Source of the DNA: Paracoccus aestuariivivens | GTDB taxonomy: Bacteria; Pseudomonadota; Alphaproteobacteria; Rhodobacterales; Rhodobacteraceae | Direction: 5' to 3' | Assembly: GCF_009711225.1 (NCBI RefSeq) | Contig: NZ_WMIE01000003.1 | Coordinates: forward strand, 124,001 to 188,000 | Length of the DNA: 64,000 bases | Part shown: piece after piece, positions 10,883-19,883 of the stretch | Layout of the letters: each line of letters opens with the position of its first letter | Position numbering within the stretch: the first letter of the stretch is position 1 | Program-made: the position numbers and the translations under genes | The notes under the pieces: model-generated | What the model was told of the DNA's origin: nothing | What the model saw: the letters and a program-made list of their open reading frames with translations, nothing else | The model's database searches: none

Positions 10883-11557
10883 TCACTCTTTCGGAGCCAG
10901 CAGCCTCAGCGCCGCACGGATCAACGCGGTAGTCGTCGCGTCGGGTTCCCGGCCCGAAGCCTCGGCCACGGCACCTGCCGCCTCGGATGGAGCATAGCCC
11001 AGATTGGACAGCGCCGACAGCGCATCCGCCGTTGCCTGCGCACTGCTATCGGGCCGAGCCGCCGGAGCGGATTTCGATGGGGCCACTGTCTCAATGACCT
11101 CGACATCGGGCAGGGGGCCCGGATCGACGGTCAGGCTGCCCCCCAGCGCCATGACGGCAGGGGCCTTGTCCTTGAGCTCCATCGCGATCCTTTGCGCGAG
11201 CTTGGGGCCGACCCCCGGAGATTTCTTCAGCGCCGACCAATCGCCAAGTGCCAGTGCCCGTGCCAGCCCATCGGGTCCCAAAGTCCCCAAAATCGCCAGA
11301 GATACCTTGGCTCCGACCCCTTGGACCGACGTCAGAAGCCTGTGCCATTCCTTTTCCAGCAGCGTCGGAAAGCCGAAAAGCTGCAACAGATCCTCGCGCA
11401 CCAGCAATTCGGTATAAAGCGCGGCGGCCTGACCTGCAGGGGGCAGGCCCGCTGCGGTGCGTTCGCTGATATGCACGATATAGCCCACGCCGCGCACATC
11501 GATCAGGACATGGTCCTGTGCCCGGTGCAGGATAATCCCGGCGATACGTCCGATCAT
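10883..11557 (-). CDS. ruvA: RuvA, Holliday junction DNA-binding protein
   Basis: A 224-residue protein. The ATG at 11557 gives the family N-terminus [12 protein letters not shown]. It shows the OB-fold with [11 protein letters not shown], two helix-hairpin-helix segments ([17 protein letters not shown] and [18 protein letters not shown]), a variable linker and the C-terminal RuvB-binding domain ([16 protein letters not shown]). It tetramerises on the junction and loads RuvB. The start lies ten bases downstream of the ruvC stop. Confidence 0.95.
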   Translation of the reverse strand: MIGRIAGIILHRAQDHVLIDVRGVGYIVHISERTAAGLPPAGQAAALYTELLVREDLLQLFGFPTLLEKEWHRLLTSVQGVGAKVSLAILGTLGPDGLARALALGDWSALKKSPGVGPKLAQRIAMELKDKAPAVMALGGSLTVDPGPLPDVEVIETVAPSKSAPAARPDSSAQATADALSALSNLGYAPSEAAGAVAEASGREPDATTTALIRAALRLLAPKE

Positions 11558-11567
11558 GCGAAGTCCC

Positions 11568-12062
11568 TCATGTGCTGATCTTGATGCGCAGGGCACGGCC
11601 CTGCAAGTGATGCGCGTGGCAGATCGCGATGGCCAAAGCGTCGGCTGCGTCGGGACCGGCAAGCTCGACCCCCGGCAGCATGAAACGGACCATGTGCTGG
11701 ATCTGCTCTTTGGCGGCGTGCCCGACACCGACGACGGATTTCTTGACCGCGTTCGGGGCGTATTCGCCGATCTCGATACCGGCCTCGGCAGGGGCGAGCA
11801 GCGCGATGCCGCGCGCTTGGCCAAGTTTCAGCGTGCCGACGGCATCCTTGTTGACGAATGTCTGCTCGACCGCTGCCGCCGTCGGCGCATGTTCCGCGAT
11901 GACCGCGCAAAGCCCGCGATACAGAACCACGAGCCGTGGCCCCAGTTCTCCCGCCTCGGAATGGATGATCCCGTTCGCAACATGACGCAGGCGTGGACCG
12001 TCAACTGCGATCACACCCCAGCCCATATTCCTCAAGCCCGGGTCTATCCCGATGATCTTCAT
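11568..12062 (-). CDS. ruvC: RuvC, Holliday junction resolvase
   Basis: A 164-residue RNase H-like nuclease. The ATG at 12062 gives [16 protein letters not shown] with catalytic Asp7; the middle acidic residue is in [11 protein letters not shown] and the C-terminal acidic pair in [14 protein letters not shown]. It cleaves Holliday junctions after RuvAB migration. First gene of the minus-strand ruvC-ruvA-htpX-ruvB-thioesterase unit, so its promoter should lie in the divergent gap 12063-12195, although none is clear on that strand. Confidence 0.95.
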   Translation of the reverse strand: MKIIGIDPGLRNMGWGVIAVDGPRLRHVANGIIHSEAGELGPRLVVLYRGLCAVIAEHAPTAAAVEQTFVNKDAVGTLKLGQARGIALLAPAEAGIEIGEYAPNAVKKSVVGVGHAAKEQIQHMVRFMLPGVELAGPDAADALAIAICHAHHLQGRALRIKIST

Positions 12063-12142
12063 GACTGCCCCGATTTTTTCCAGTTCGTTAGCACGAAAGG
12101 GGAACATAGCCTAGCATCAACTTCCGCAAGCCCCGGTTCGGG

Positions 12143-12171
12143 TTGACATTCGAGGGCCGGCTCGGGACATA
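12143..12171 (+). promoter_or_regulatory. Candidate promoter of the Pha/Mrp antiporter operon
   Basis: TTGACA at 12143-12148, 17 bases, then GACATA at 12166-12171, 24 bases before the start codon at 12196. The -35 is perfect and the -10 is weak. An RBS AAGGAGG lies at 12184-12190. Confidence 0.5.
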
Positions 12172-12195
12172 GAGGCGCCACTGGAAGGAGGGTCC

Positions 12196-15039
12196 ATGTC
12201 GCCTGCTCTCATTGCCGCGCTGCCATTCATCGGCGCTTTGCTGCCCGGATTACTCATCCGATCCGGGAGAGACGTCGCGGCGATGTGCTGTGGTACGGCC
12301 ACATTCGTCGCGCTGCTGGGACTGTGCCTGCATATTCCGGCAGTCATGGCAGGCGAGGTGATCACCGAAAGCTTCGACTGGCTACCCTCGCTCGGGCTGA
12401 ATGCCAACTTCCGCATCGACGGACTGGGGCTGCTGTTCGGCATCCTGATCCTCGGGATCGGGCTACTGATCATTACATATGCGCGGTTCTATCTGTCGCG
12501 CAACGATCCGGTCGGCGTGTTCTATACCTATCTGATGCTGTTCCAAGGCGCGATGATGGGGATCGTTCTATCGGACAACATCCTGCTTTTGCTGGTGTTC
12601 TGGGAGCTGACCTCGCTGTCGTCCTTCCTGCTGATCGGTTATTGGAAGCACCTGCCCGAAGGTCGTCAGGGCGCGCGCATGGCGCTGACCGTGACCGGAC
12701 TGGGCGGGCTTGCGATGATCGCGGGCATGTTGATCCTTGGCAATATTGCCGGCAGCTACGAGATCTCGGACATCCTGAACGCGCGTGAGGCAATTCAGGC
12801 GAGCCCGCTTTACCTGCCTGCGCTGCTGCTGATCCTGCTGGGCGCTTTCACCAAATCGGCGCAGTTCCCGTTCCATTTCTGGCTGCCGCACGCGATGGCC
12901 GCGCCGACGCCGGTATCGGCCTATCTGCATTCAGCGACCATGGTGAAGGCGGGCCTGTTCCTGATGGCGCGCCTGTGGCCGGTGCTGTCGGGGACGCCGG
13001 AATGGTTCTACATCGTTGCGACGACCGGTCTGGTGACGATGGTTCTTGGCGCATTCATCGGCATGTTCCGGGATGACCTCAAGTCGTTGCTGGCCTATTC
13101 GACGGTTTCGCATCTGGGCCTGATCACAATGTTGTTGGGCTTTGGCACCGAAGCAGCAGCAGTGGCGGCAGTCTTCCACATCATCAACCACGCGACCTTC
13201 AAGGCCGCGCTGTTCATGACGGCAGGAATTATCGACCACGAGGCGGGCACGCGCTCGATCAACCGGTTGGGCGGGTTGCGCAAGCTGATGCCCATCACCT
13301 TTGTGATCGGCACGATTGCCGCATTGTCGATGGCCGGTATTCCTCCGCTGAACGGGTTCATCTCGAAAGAGATGATGCTGGACGAAGCGACGCGGACCGT
13401 CTGGAACGGCAATTCGAGCCTGATGTTCGTAATGGCGACAGTGGGTGCGATTTTCTCGGTCTGCTACTCGCTGCGCTTCGTCTGGCATGTCTTCTTCGGA
13501 TCCGAGCGCGACGACTACCCTCACAAGCCGCATGATCCCGGTTTTGGCCTTTGGGTCGGACCTGCCATCCTGACGGTGCTGGTGGTGCTGATCGGTCTGA
13601 TGCCGCAGACATTCGCGGGCTGGCTTGTCGAGGCTTCGGCCTCGGCGGTGACGGGCGGGCATCCGCATCCGCATCTGGCCTTGTGGCATGGCATGAACAC
13701 GGCGCTGAAGCTGTCGATTGTCGCGACGCTGGGCGGCGCGCTGCTGCTGGTGCTGCATCCGCGCCTGTTGGCCATCCGTAACTCCTTGTGGCGGCCGGAT
13801 GCCAAGGTGATCTTCGACGGCATTACGCAGGTCGCGTTGAACCTTTCCTATCGACTGACCGACCGCTTCACCAATGGCTCGATGGCGCGGGCCTTTGCGG
13901 CCTTCGCGATGACGGTCCTGCTATGCGGGTTCTGGGCTTTCTCGACCGGAGGATATAGCGGGGCGACGCGGCCCATGCTGCCGGTCACCGCGATTCCGTT
14001 GATCGGATGGTTCCTGCTGATGGTCGCGACCGGTTGCATGGTGGCTTTCCACCGCCAACGATTGCTGGCGCTGGTGCTGGTGGGCATCATCGGCCTGATC
14101 GTCTCGTGCTGCTTCGTGTATCTTTCGGCCCCCGATCTTGCACTGACGCAGCTTTCGGTCGAGGTGGTCACGGTCGTTCTGCTGCTGCTGGCGCTGAATT
14201 TCCTGCCCAAGCGTACGCAGCGTGAAAGCCGCGACGGCAAGCGCGGTTTCGATGCCTTCATCGCTGCCATGCTTGGCCTTGGCTTTGGCGGATTGTCCTA
14301 TGTCGTGATGCGAACCGACTTCGCGCTCCCCTCGATCGCGGGTTACATGCTTGAACACAGCTACAAGCTGGGCGGCGGGCATAACGTGGTGAACGTCATT
14401 CTGGTGGACTTCCGCGGCTATGATACCTTCGGCGAGATCACCGTTCTGGGCATTGCCGCGCTGGCTATTTTCGCTTTGACCGAGACGCTGCTAGCCGGTG
14501 CAAGCGGTCGTCGGCTGCGCAACTGGACCTATGACAGCCGCCGCGCCGGAGCGCGCCATCCGCTGCTGATGGTGGTGGTGACGCGGATGATCCTGCCGAT
14601 CTCGCTGGTGGTGGGTCTGTATATCTTCCTGCGCGGCCACAACCTGCCCGGAGGCGGCTTCGTTGCCGGTCTGGTCGTCGCCATTGCGCTTGTCTCGCAA
14701 TACATGGCTTCGGGCTTTGCCTGGGCGCAAGATCGCACCCCCATTCCCTATCACTCGCTGATCGGGGCCGGGGTGATCGCGGCAGGCATCACCGGGATCG
14801 GTGCCTGGTTTGCCGGTTATCCGTTCCTGACCTCGACCTATGGCTATGTGAAATTGCCGGGCATCGAAGAGTTCGAACTGGCCTCGGCCATGGGCTTTGA
14901 CCTTGGGGTGTTCCTGTGCGTCGTGGGCGCGGTGATGCTGGCGCTGAATTCGCTGTCGCGGATCGCACGGCAGGCCGGCGAAACCGTCAACGCCGAGCCG
15001 ATGGATATCAACCCGAGCAAATTCAAGGGAGGCCGCTGA
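12196..15039 (+). CDS. phaAB: Monovalent cation/H+ antiporter, fused subunits A and B (PhaAB)
   Basis: A 947-residue polytopic membrane protein. The first ~500 residues resemble the complex-I NuoL/MrpA fold (GYWKHLPEGRQGARMAL; HSATMVKAGLFLMARLWP with the key Lys; ISKEMMLDEA). The middle holds the MrpA C-terminal extension. The last ~150 residues, from MILPISLVVGLYIFLRGHN to SLSRIARQ, are an MrpB domain, which is a separate gene in Bacillus. This is the fused PhaAB form known from rhizobia. With PhaC-G it exchanges Na+ or K+ for H+ and supports pH and salt tolerance. Its TGA overlaps the phaC ATG by one base. Confidence 0.93.
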   Translation: MSPALIAALPFIGALLPGLLIRSGRDVAAMCCGTATFVALLGLCLHIPAVMAGEVITESFDWLPSLGLNANFRIDGLGLLFGILILGIGLLIITYARFYLSRNDPVGVFYTYLMLFQGAMMGIVLSDNILLLLVFWELTSLSSFLLIGYWKHLPEGRQGARMALTVTGLGGLAMIAGMLILGNIAGSYEISDILNAREAIQASPLYLPALLLILLGAFTKSAQFPFHFWLPHAMAAPTPVSAYLHSATMVKAGLFLMARLWPVLSGTPEWFYIVATTGLVTMVLGAFIGMFRDDLKSLLAYSTVSHLGLITMLLGFGTEAAAVAAVFHIINHATFKAALFMTAGIIDHEAGTRSINRLGGLRKLMPITFVIGTIAALSMAGIPPLNGFISKEMMLDEATRTVWNGNSSLMFVMATVGAIFSVCYSLRFVWHVFFGSERDDYPHKPHDPGFGLWVGPAILTVLVVLIGLMPQTFAGWLVEASASAVTGGHPHPHLALWHGMNTALKLSIVATLGGALLLVLHPRLLAIRNSLWRPDAKVIFDGITQVALNLSYRLTDRFTNGSMARAFAAFAMTVLLCGFWAFSTGGYSGATRPMLPVTAIPLIGWFLLMVATGCMVAFHRQRLLALVLVGIIGLIVSCCFVYLSAPDLALTQLSVEVVTVVLLLLALNFLPKRTQRESRDGKRGFDAFIAAMLGLGFGGLSYVVMRTDFALPSIAGYMLEHSYKLGGGHNVVNVILVDFRGYDTFGEITVLGIAALAIFALTETLLAGASGRRLRNWTYDSRRAGARHPLLMVVVTRMILPISLVVGLYIFLRGHNLPGGGFVAGLVVAIALVSQYMASGFAWAQDRTPIPYHSLIGAGVIAAGITGIGAWFAGYPFLTSTYGYVKLPGIEEFELASAMGFDLGVFLCVVGAVMLALNSLSRIARQAGETVNAEPMDINPSKFKGGR

Positions 15040-15413
15040 TGGAGCTTCTGCTGTCAAGCGCGATAGGGATGCTTACTGCGGCCGGAACCTATCTGATCCT
15101 GCGTCGTCGCAGTTTTGCGGTGGTGCTTGGGACGACCATGCTCAGCTATGCCATCAACCTGTTCCTGTTCTCGACCGGACGGTTGGTGGTCAACCAGCCT
15201 CCGATCATCGAAAGCGGCGTGACCAGCTATACCGACCCCATCCCGCAGGCGCTGGTGCTGACCGCCATCGTGATCTCGTTCGGGATGACGGCGGTCACGG
15301 TGATGATGGCGCTTGGGGCCTTCCTTGAGGGCGGTGACGACCGCGTGGATATGCCACGCGCCGACCGCCAGCCCGAAACGAGCCGCATCGACGCCGGGGA
15401 CGACCATCCATGA
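15039..15413 (+). CDS. phaC: Cation/H+ antiporter subunit C (PhaC/MrpC)
   Basis: A 124-residue NuoK-like subunit with three membrane helices (LLSSAIGMLTAAGTYLIL; VVLGTTMLSYAINLFLFS; ALVLTAIVISFGMTAVTVMM). The motif DPIPQALVLTAIVI is the NuoK/MrpC hallmark. Start overlaps phaAB by one base and the end overlaps phaD by four bases. The symbol phaC here is the antiporter gene, not polyhydroxyalkanoate synthase. Confidence 0.92.
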   Translation: MELLLSSAIGMLTAAGTYLILRRRSFAVVLGTTMLSYAINLFLFSTGRLVVNQPPIIESGVTSYTDPIPQALVLTAIVISFGMTAVTVMMALGAFLEGGDDRVDMPRADRQPETSRIDAGDDHP

Positions 15414-17002
15414 ACCATATCCTGATTGCCCCCGTGATCCTGCCCGCCGTGATGGGCGCGCTGATCATCCTGTGGATGCGTGCCGATCTTCTGTTGCAAC
15501 GGGTCTTTTCGATCTCGGGGACGGCGCTTTTGCTGGCCGTGGCCTTGTACCTGAACTGGCTCGCCAGCTCGGGAGAGGTTCTTGTCTATCGTCTGGGTAA
15601 CTGGGCCGCGCCCTTCGGCATCGTCCTGATGCTGGATCGACTGTCGGCGCTGATGGTGGCGCTGACCGCCGCATTGGCATTTGCCGTGCAGCTTTATGCT
15701 TTCGGCTCGGGCTGGGACCGCAAGGGCTGGCATTTCCACGCGCTATGGCAGTTCCAGTTGATGGGCGTCTGCGGTGCGTTCCTGACCGGCGACGCCTTCA
15801 ACCTATTCGTGTTTTTCGAGATCCTGCTGATCGCCAGCTACGGGCTGATGATCCATGGTGGCGGGCCGATGCGACTGCGAGCAGGCGTGCAGTATATCGC
15901 CTATAACCTTGCCGGTTCGACCCTGTTTCTGGCCGCATTGGGTGTGCTTTACGCCGTCACCGGCACGCTGAATATGGCCGATATGGCGGCCCGCGTCGCG
16001 ATGATGCCTGCCGAGGATACCGCGCTGCTGCGGACCGGCGCCGTGCTGTTGATGCTGGTTTTCGCCATCAAGGCATCGCTGGTGCCGCTGCATTTCTGGC
16101 TGCCCTCGACCTATGCCAATGCGCCTGGGCCGGTTTCGGCGCTGTTTGCCGTGATGACCAAGGTCGGTGTCTACGCGATCCTGCGTTTCTACACGCTTGT
16201 TTTCCCGCAAGACACGGTGATCGAGGGCGTGGTGATGGATCTACTTCTGCCCGCCGCCTTGTTCACACTGGTCATCGGGCAGGTCGGTATCTTGGGAACC
16301 AGAAACCTTGGCCGACTAGCGGCCTTTGCGGCGATCGGCTCGATCGGAACGCTGATGATCGCCGTGTCGCAATTCACCCCGCAGGCCACAACGGCGGCGA
16401 TCTATTACATCATCCACTCGACCCTTGCCGGAGCAGCGCTGTTCCTGGTCGTCGACATGATCGGTGCCCGTCGCGGCGATCTGTGGCTACGTCTGGACGG
16501 CGTGATGCCGGGGAACGGGCTAATCTCGGCGCTGTTTTTCGCCACCGCGATTGCCGTTGTCGGGATGCCGCCATTCTCGGGCTTTATCGGCAAGTTGCTG
16601 GTGCTTGACGCGACCCGTAACGCCCCCGAGGCGGTGTGGATCTGGACAACCGTGATCCTGACATCGCTGGTTGCGATCTACGGGATGTCGCGCGCCGGAT
16701 CGCTGGTGTTCTGGAAGTCCTACGAGTTTCAGGATGTGCCGGTTCCGGTCTTGGCTCCGGCTCCCGCAAAACCGGGGCCGATCCCGACAAAGCTGGAACC
16801 GGACGAGCATATCCAGGATCTGGCCGATGCCGCTTCGCCCGCGCTGGCCGCGGCTGCGGTGGGCCTGTTGCTGGCGGGCATCGTGGCCCTGACGATCTTT
16901 GCCGGACCGGTGACGCGCTTTGCGGCGGCGACCGCCGAACAGTTGCATAACCCGTCGATCTATCTTGATGCCGTGCTCGAGCGGCAGGAGGGCACGAAAT
17001 GA
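15410..17002 (+). CDS. phaD: Cation/H+ antiporter subunit D (PhaD/MrpD)
   Basis: A 530-residue polytopic protein of the NuoM/N family, about 14 membrane segments. Family marks are FVFFEILLIASYGLMIHG, KASLVPLHFWLPSTYANAP (Lys in the proton path) and MPPFSGFIGKLLVL. It has a cytoplasmic Pro-rich loop near residues 443-470 (VPVLAPAPAKPGPIPTKL) before the final hydrophobic segment. Overlaps phaC and phaE by four bases each. Confidence 0.93.
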   Translation: MNHILIAPVILPAVMGALIILWMRADLLLQRVFSISGTALLLAVALYLNWLASSGEVLVYRLGNWAAPFGIVLMLDRLSALMVALTAALAFAVQLYAFGSGWDRKGWHFHALWQFQLMGVCGAFLTGDAFNLFVFFEILLIASYGLMIHGGGPMRLRAGVQYIAYNLAGSTLFLAALGVLYAVTGTLNMADMAARVAMMPAEDTALLRTGAVLLMLVFAIKASLVPLHFWLPSTYANAPGPVSALFAVMTKVGVYAILRFYTLVFPQDTVIEGVVMDLLLPAALFTLVIGQVGILGTRNLGRLAAFAAIGSIGTLMIAVSQFTPQATTAAIYYIIHSTLAGAALFLVVDMIGARRGDLWLRLDGVMPGNGLISALFFATAIAVVGMPPFSGFIGKLLVLDATRNAPEAVWIWTTVILTSLVAIYGMSRAGSLVFWKSYEFQDVPVPVLAPAPAKPGPIPTKLEPDEHIQDLADAASPALAAAAVGLLLAGIVALTIFAGPVTRFAAATAEQLHNPSIYLDAVLERQEGTK

Positions 17003-17490
17003 TCCGCCGCCTGCTTCCCCATCCGTATCTGACGCTGGTCCTGATCGCGGTCTGGATGCTGCTGGTGAACCGCTGGGCCGTAGGCTCGCTTGTATTTGCC
17101 ACGATCCTAGGCGTGGTCATTCCGCTGATGACCGCACCCTATTGGCCCGATACGGCGCGGCTGAAGGCTCCGGGCAAGATCCCCGCCTATCTGGCCGTCG
17201 TGCTGCATGACATCATCAAGGCGAATCTGGACGTCGCCATGATCGTGCTGTTCAAGCCGCGTTCCGAGTTGCGGCCAGCATGGATCGTGATCCCGATGGA
17301 CCTGCACCAACCCGAGGCGATCACCACGCTGGCATCGACCATCACGCTGACCCCCGGCACGCTGACCTGCGATCTGTCCGAGGACGGTCGCGCATTGCTT
17401 GTCCATTGTCTACACGCGCCCGATCCCGATTCCGTGGTCGAGGAGATCAAAACCCGCTACGAGGCCCGCCTGAAGGAGATCTTCGCATGA
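16999..17490 (+). CDS. phaE: Cation/H+ antiporter subunit E (PhaE/MrpE)
   Basis: A 163-residue MrpE protein. N-terminal hydrophobic segments (LTLVLIAVWMLLVNRWAVG; LVFATILGVVIPLMTAPYW) precede the family signature AVVLHDIIKANLDVAMIVL and a cytoplasmic C-terminal domain with TLASTITLTPGTLTCDLSED. Overlaps phaD and phaF by four bases, keeping subunit translation coupled. Confidence 0.92.
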   Translation: MIRRLLPHPYLTLVLIAVWMLLVNRWAVGSLVFATILGVVIPLMTAPYWPDTARLKAPGKIPAYLAVVLHDIIKANLDVAMIVLFKPRSELRPAWIVIPMDLHQPEAITTLASTITLTPGTLTCDLSEDGRALLVHCLHAPDPDSVVEEIKTRYEARLKEIFA

Positions 17491-17756
17491 TCGTTTTCGC
17501 TTTAGGCTTCGCCTATGTCTGCTTCGGCGTCGCGATGCTGTTCTGCCTGTATCGCGTCGTCTTCGCCCCCGGCATCGCGGATCGCGTGCTGGCGCTTGAT
17601 ACCATGACGATCAATGCCATCGCGCTGCTGACGCTGTTCGGCATCGACAAGGGCACGGGCATGTATTTCGAGGCCTCGCTGCTTTTCGCGATGGTAGGCT
17701 TCATTTCGACGGTGGCCTACGGGAAGTTCATGCTCCGCGGCGATATCATCGAATAA
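17487..17756 (+). CDS. phaF: Cation/H+ antiporter subunit F (PhaF/MrpF)
   Basis: An 89-residue protein with three membrane helices. The stretch YRVVFAPGIADRVLALDTM with its Asp/Arg pair is the MrpF hallmark. ATG at 17487 overlaps the phaE stop as ATGA; a longer frame upstream exists but would lie within phaE. The Pha complex needs all subunits for activity in the organisms where it was studied. Confidence 0.91.
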   Translation: MIVFALGFAYVCFGVAMLFCLYRVVFAPGIADRVLALDTMTINAIALLTLFGIDKGTGMYFEASLLFAMVGFISTVAYGKFMLRGDIIE

Positions 17757-17770
17757 AGGGGAGACAGCGA

Positions 17771-18148
17771 ATGGAATTTGTCGGCGAAATCATTGTCTCG
17801 ATCCTGCTGGTGGTTGGTGGCTTCTTCGGGCTGGTCGGCTCGTACGGGCTGGTGAAACTGCCGGACCAGATGACGCGGCTACATGCGCCTACGAAATCTG
17901 CGACGCTTGGCGTCGGCGCGGTGCTGATGGGCTCTCTGGTGTGGTATCCGACCCAGACCGGCCAATTCACATGGCATGAGTTGCTGATCACGTTGTTCCT
18001 GCTGCTGACCGCTCCGGTCACAGGCAATGTCATCGCCAAGGCGAATATGCATATCAGCTGGCGCCCCGAGGAAATTCCCGAACCCGAGAAAGGCAAAAGC
18101 TGGTCGACCTACGGCCATCCGTTGCTTGAGCGCGATGACGAGAAGTGA
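17771..18148 (+). CDS. phaG: Cation/H+ antiporter subunit G (PhaG/MrpG)
   Basis: A 125-residue protein with three hydrophobic segments. The family motif KLPDQMTRLHAPTKSATLG is present (about residues 32-50). The hydrophilic C-terminus (EEIPEPEKGKSW...) is cytoplasmic by analogy. It follows phaF after 14 bases containing an AGGGGAG ribosome site and is the last gene of the operon; no clear terminator follows it. Confidence 0.9.
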   Translation: MEFVGEIIVSILLVVGGFFGLVGSYGLVKLPDQMTRLHAPTKSATLGVGAVLMGSLVWYPTQTGQFTWHELLITLFLLLTAPVTGNVIAKANMHISWRPEEIPEPEKGKSWSTYGHPLLERDDEK

Positions 18149-18211
18149 CTGGTGCCAATAGGGCACAGTGATGCGGTGCGGATGATAATTCAATTGTTTG
18201 TGATGGAACCG

Positions 18212-18248
18212 TATTGGAATTCGGGTAATGTCTGCCCAGTTTCCAATA
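18212..18248. promoter_or_regulatory. Inverted repeat before the CAP lipoprotein gene
   Basis: TATTGGAA (18212-18219) and its exact reverse complement TTCCAATA (18241-18248) are separated by 21 bases, with a further GGG/CCC pair inside. The right arm ends 14 bases before the ATG at 18263. It could be an operator with two half sites or a 5'-leader hairpin near the ribosome site; nothing in the sequence decides between them. Confidence 0.45.
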
Positions 18249-18262
18249 CCTAAGAATTTTCA

Positions 18263-18847
18263 ATGAACAAACTCATGTTGGCGGTCGCCGTTTTTGCGCT
18301 GGCTTCCTGCTCGGCGTCGGTCGAAAAATCCGATACATCGGCGGCGGTGTCGACAAAATCGGTGATGCCCAAGGGCATCGTTCACACCGATGGCCATGGG
18401 CCGATCAATCTGTCCGTTGCCGGTGAGGCACAATGCGGCAGCCTTTCGGTCAGCGAGACCCGTGCGGCGTTGAGCTATAGCAACTCGGTGCGCGCCGCTG
18501 CCGGACTGCCTGCGCTGCGCACCAACGCAAAACTGCAAAAAGCCGCCGAGTTGCAGGCCTGCGATATGGCCAGCCGCGGCGTCATGGAACATATCGGCAG
18601 GCAATCTACCGGTCCGGGTATGCGGATCAAGCAACTGGGCTACAAGCCGCAGATCACCGCCGAGAACATTGCGGCGGGGGCATCGTCGATCTTTGACCTG
18701 AATGGCGCGATGCGGGAATGGGCGGCTTCGGCCCGCCACCGCCAGAACACCAATATCCCTCAGATGAAGGAAATGGGTATCGGTCGTGCGCTCTCGCCTG
18801 ACGGGCGGTATGCCTACTGGTCGGTGGTCTATTCCGATCCGCGCTGA
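18263..18847 (+). CDS. CAP-domain (SCP/PR1-like) lipoprotein
   Basis: A 194-residue protein. Lipobox LASC places the lipidated Cys at residue 16, so it should be exported and membrane-anchored. After a ~50-residue linker comes a CAP domain (about 65-190) with the alpha-beta-alpha features NSVRAAAGLPALRTN, ACDMASRGVMEHIG and ENIAAGASSIFDLNGAMREW. Bacterial CAP proteins are secreted or envelope proteins of mostly unknown role, some lipid-binding. AT-rich leader with an inverted repeat precedes it. Function beyond the domain is not inferable. Confidence 0.82.
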   Translation: MNKLMLAVAVFALASCSASVEKSDTSAAVSTKSVMPKGIVHTDGHGPINLSVAGEAQCGSLSVSETRAALSYSNSVRAAAGLPALRTNAKLQKAAELQACDMASRGVMEHIGRQSTGPGMRIKQLGYKPQITAENIAAGASSIFDLNGAMREWAASARHRQNTNIPQMKEMGIGRALSPDGRYAYWSVVYSDPR

Positions 18848-18860
18848 CCTTGGAAATGCA

Positions 18861-18886
18861 AATGGCCGCCCCGAAGGGCGGCCATT
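18861..18886. terminator. Bidirectional hairpin terminator between CAP gene and dapA
   Basis: An 11-bp perfect stem (AATGGCCGCCC, 18861-18871, and GGGCGGCCATT, 18876-18886) with loop CGAA. It lies 13 bases after the CAP gene and 18 bases beyond the dapA stop; T-rich sequence follows on the minus strand (TTGCATTTCC). It fits termination of both convergent genes. Confidence 0.8.
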
Positions 18887-18904
18887 GTCGTTTCGGAGGC
18901 CGGT

Positions 18905-19780
18905 TCAGATCAGACCGGCATGCTGCATGGCCTTGTCGATCTGGACCTTGGTCGCCTCGGTCAGGCCGACCAGCGGCAGACGTACGCGTTCGCTGCACAG
19001 GCCTAGCTTCGACATGGCGTATTTCGCGCCCGCGACACCCGGCTCAAGGAAGATCGCGATGTGCAACGGCATCAGCTTGTCCTGGAATTCCAGCGCTTTG
19101 GCGTAGTCTCCGGCCAGCATCGCCTCTTGGAAGCTTGCGCATAGTTTCGGCGCGACGTTCGCCGTGACCGAGATGCAGCCGATGCCGCCATGCGCGTTGA
19201 AGCCAAGTGCGGTTCCGTCTTCGCCCGAAAGCTGGATGAAATCCGTGCCGCAGGTCGCGCGCTGCATCGAGACGCGTTCCAGTTTCCCCGTCGCGTCCTT
19301 GACGCCGACGATACGCGGCAGTTTGGCCAACTCGCCCATGGTTTCCGGCGACATGTCGATGACCGAGCGGCCGGGGATATTGTAGATGATGATCGGCAGT
19401 TCGCTGGCGTCATGCAGCGCGGTGTAATGCGCGATCAGGCCCGACTGGGTCGGCTTGTTGTAATAGGGCGTGACGACCAGCGCGGCGTCCGCGCCGGCAG
19501 CCTGCGCGTGTTTGATCAGGCCGATTCCTTCGCGGGTCGAATTCGAACCGGCTCCGGCGATGACGGGAATGCGGCCCGCAACGATGCGAACGACGTTCTC
19601 GACGACGATGTTATGCTCGTCATGGCTAAGGGTCGGGCTTTCGCCGGTGGTGCCCACGGGAACAAGCCCGTGGCTGCCTTCCGAGATGTGCCATTCGACC
19701 AGCTTCTCCAGCGCAGGGAGATCCAGCTCCCCGTCGGGGGTGAAGGGCGTAACCAGCGCGGGCAGAGAGCCTTTGAACAT
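18905..19780 (-). CDS. dapA: DapA, 4-hydroxy-tetrahydrodipicolinate synthase
   Basis: A 291-residue TIM-barrel aldolase. All active-site residues keep E. coli numbering: Thr44-Thr45 in GTTGE, Tyr133, Arg138 and Schiff-base Lys161 in VGVKDATGK. It condenses pyruvate with aspartate semialdehyde, the committing step to diaminopimelate and lysine. The ATG at 19780 gives [13 protein letters not shown]; longer in-frame extension overlaps the divergent transglycosylase gene and lacks family similarity. Length is standard. Confidence 0.95.
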   Translation of the reverse strand: MFKGSLPALVTPFTPDGELDLPALEKLVEWHISEGSHGLVPVGTTGESPTLSHDEHNIVVENVVRIVAGRIPVIAGAGSNSTREGIGLIKHAQAAGADAALVVTPYYNKPTQSGLIAHYTALHDASELPIIIYNIPGRSVIDMSPETMGELAKLPRIVGVKDATGKLERVSMQRATCGTDFIQLSGEDGTALGFNAHGGIGCISVTANVAPKLCASFQEAMLAGDYAKALEFQDKLMPLHIAIFLEPGVAGAKYAMSKLGLCSERVRLPLVGLTEATKVQIDKAMQHAGLI

Positions 19781-19883
19781 GACGGTATCCTGAGTTTGAC
19801 TGTCCGTTGCCCTTACAACCGGGAACGACGCTTGCCAAGGATGTGAGTTGCGCGGCGACGGCATTGGCTTCAGTAATGGGGGG

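Noticed and set aside
15039-15413. phaC as polyhydroxyalkanoate synthase
   Set aside because: The shared symbol is a coincidence; this is a 124-residue NuoK-like antiporter subunit.
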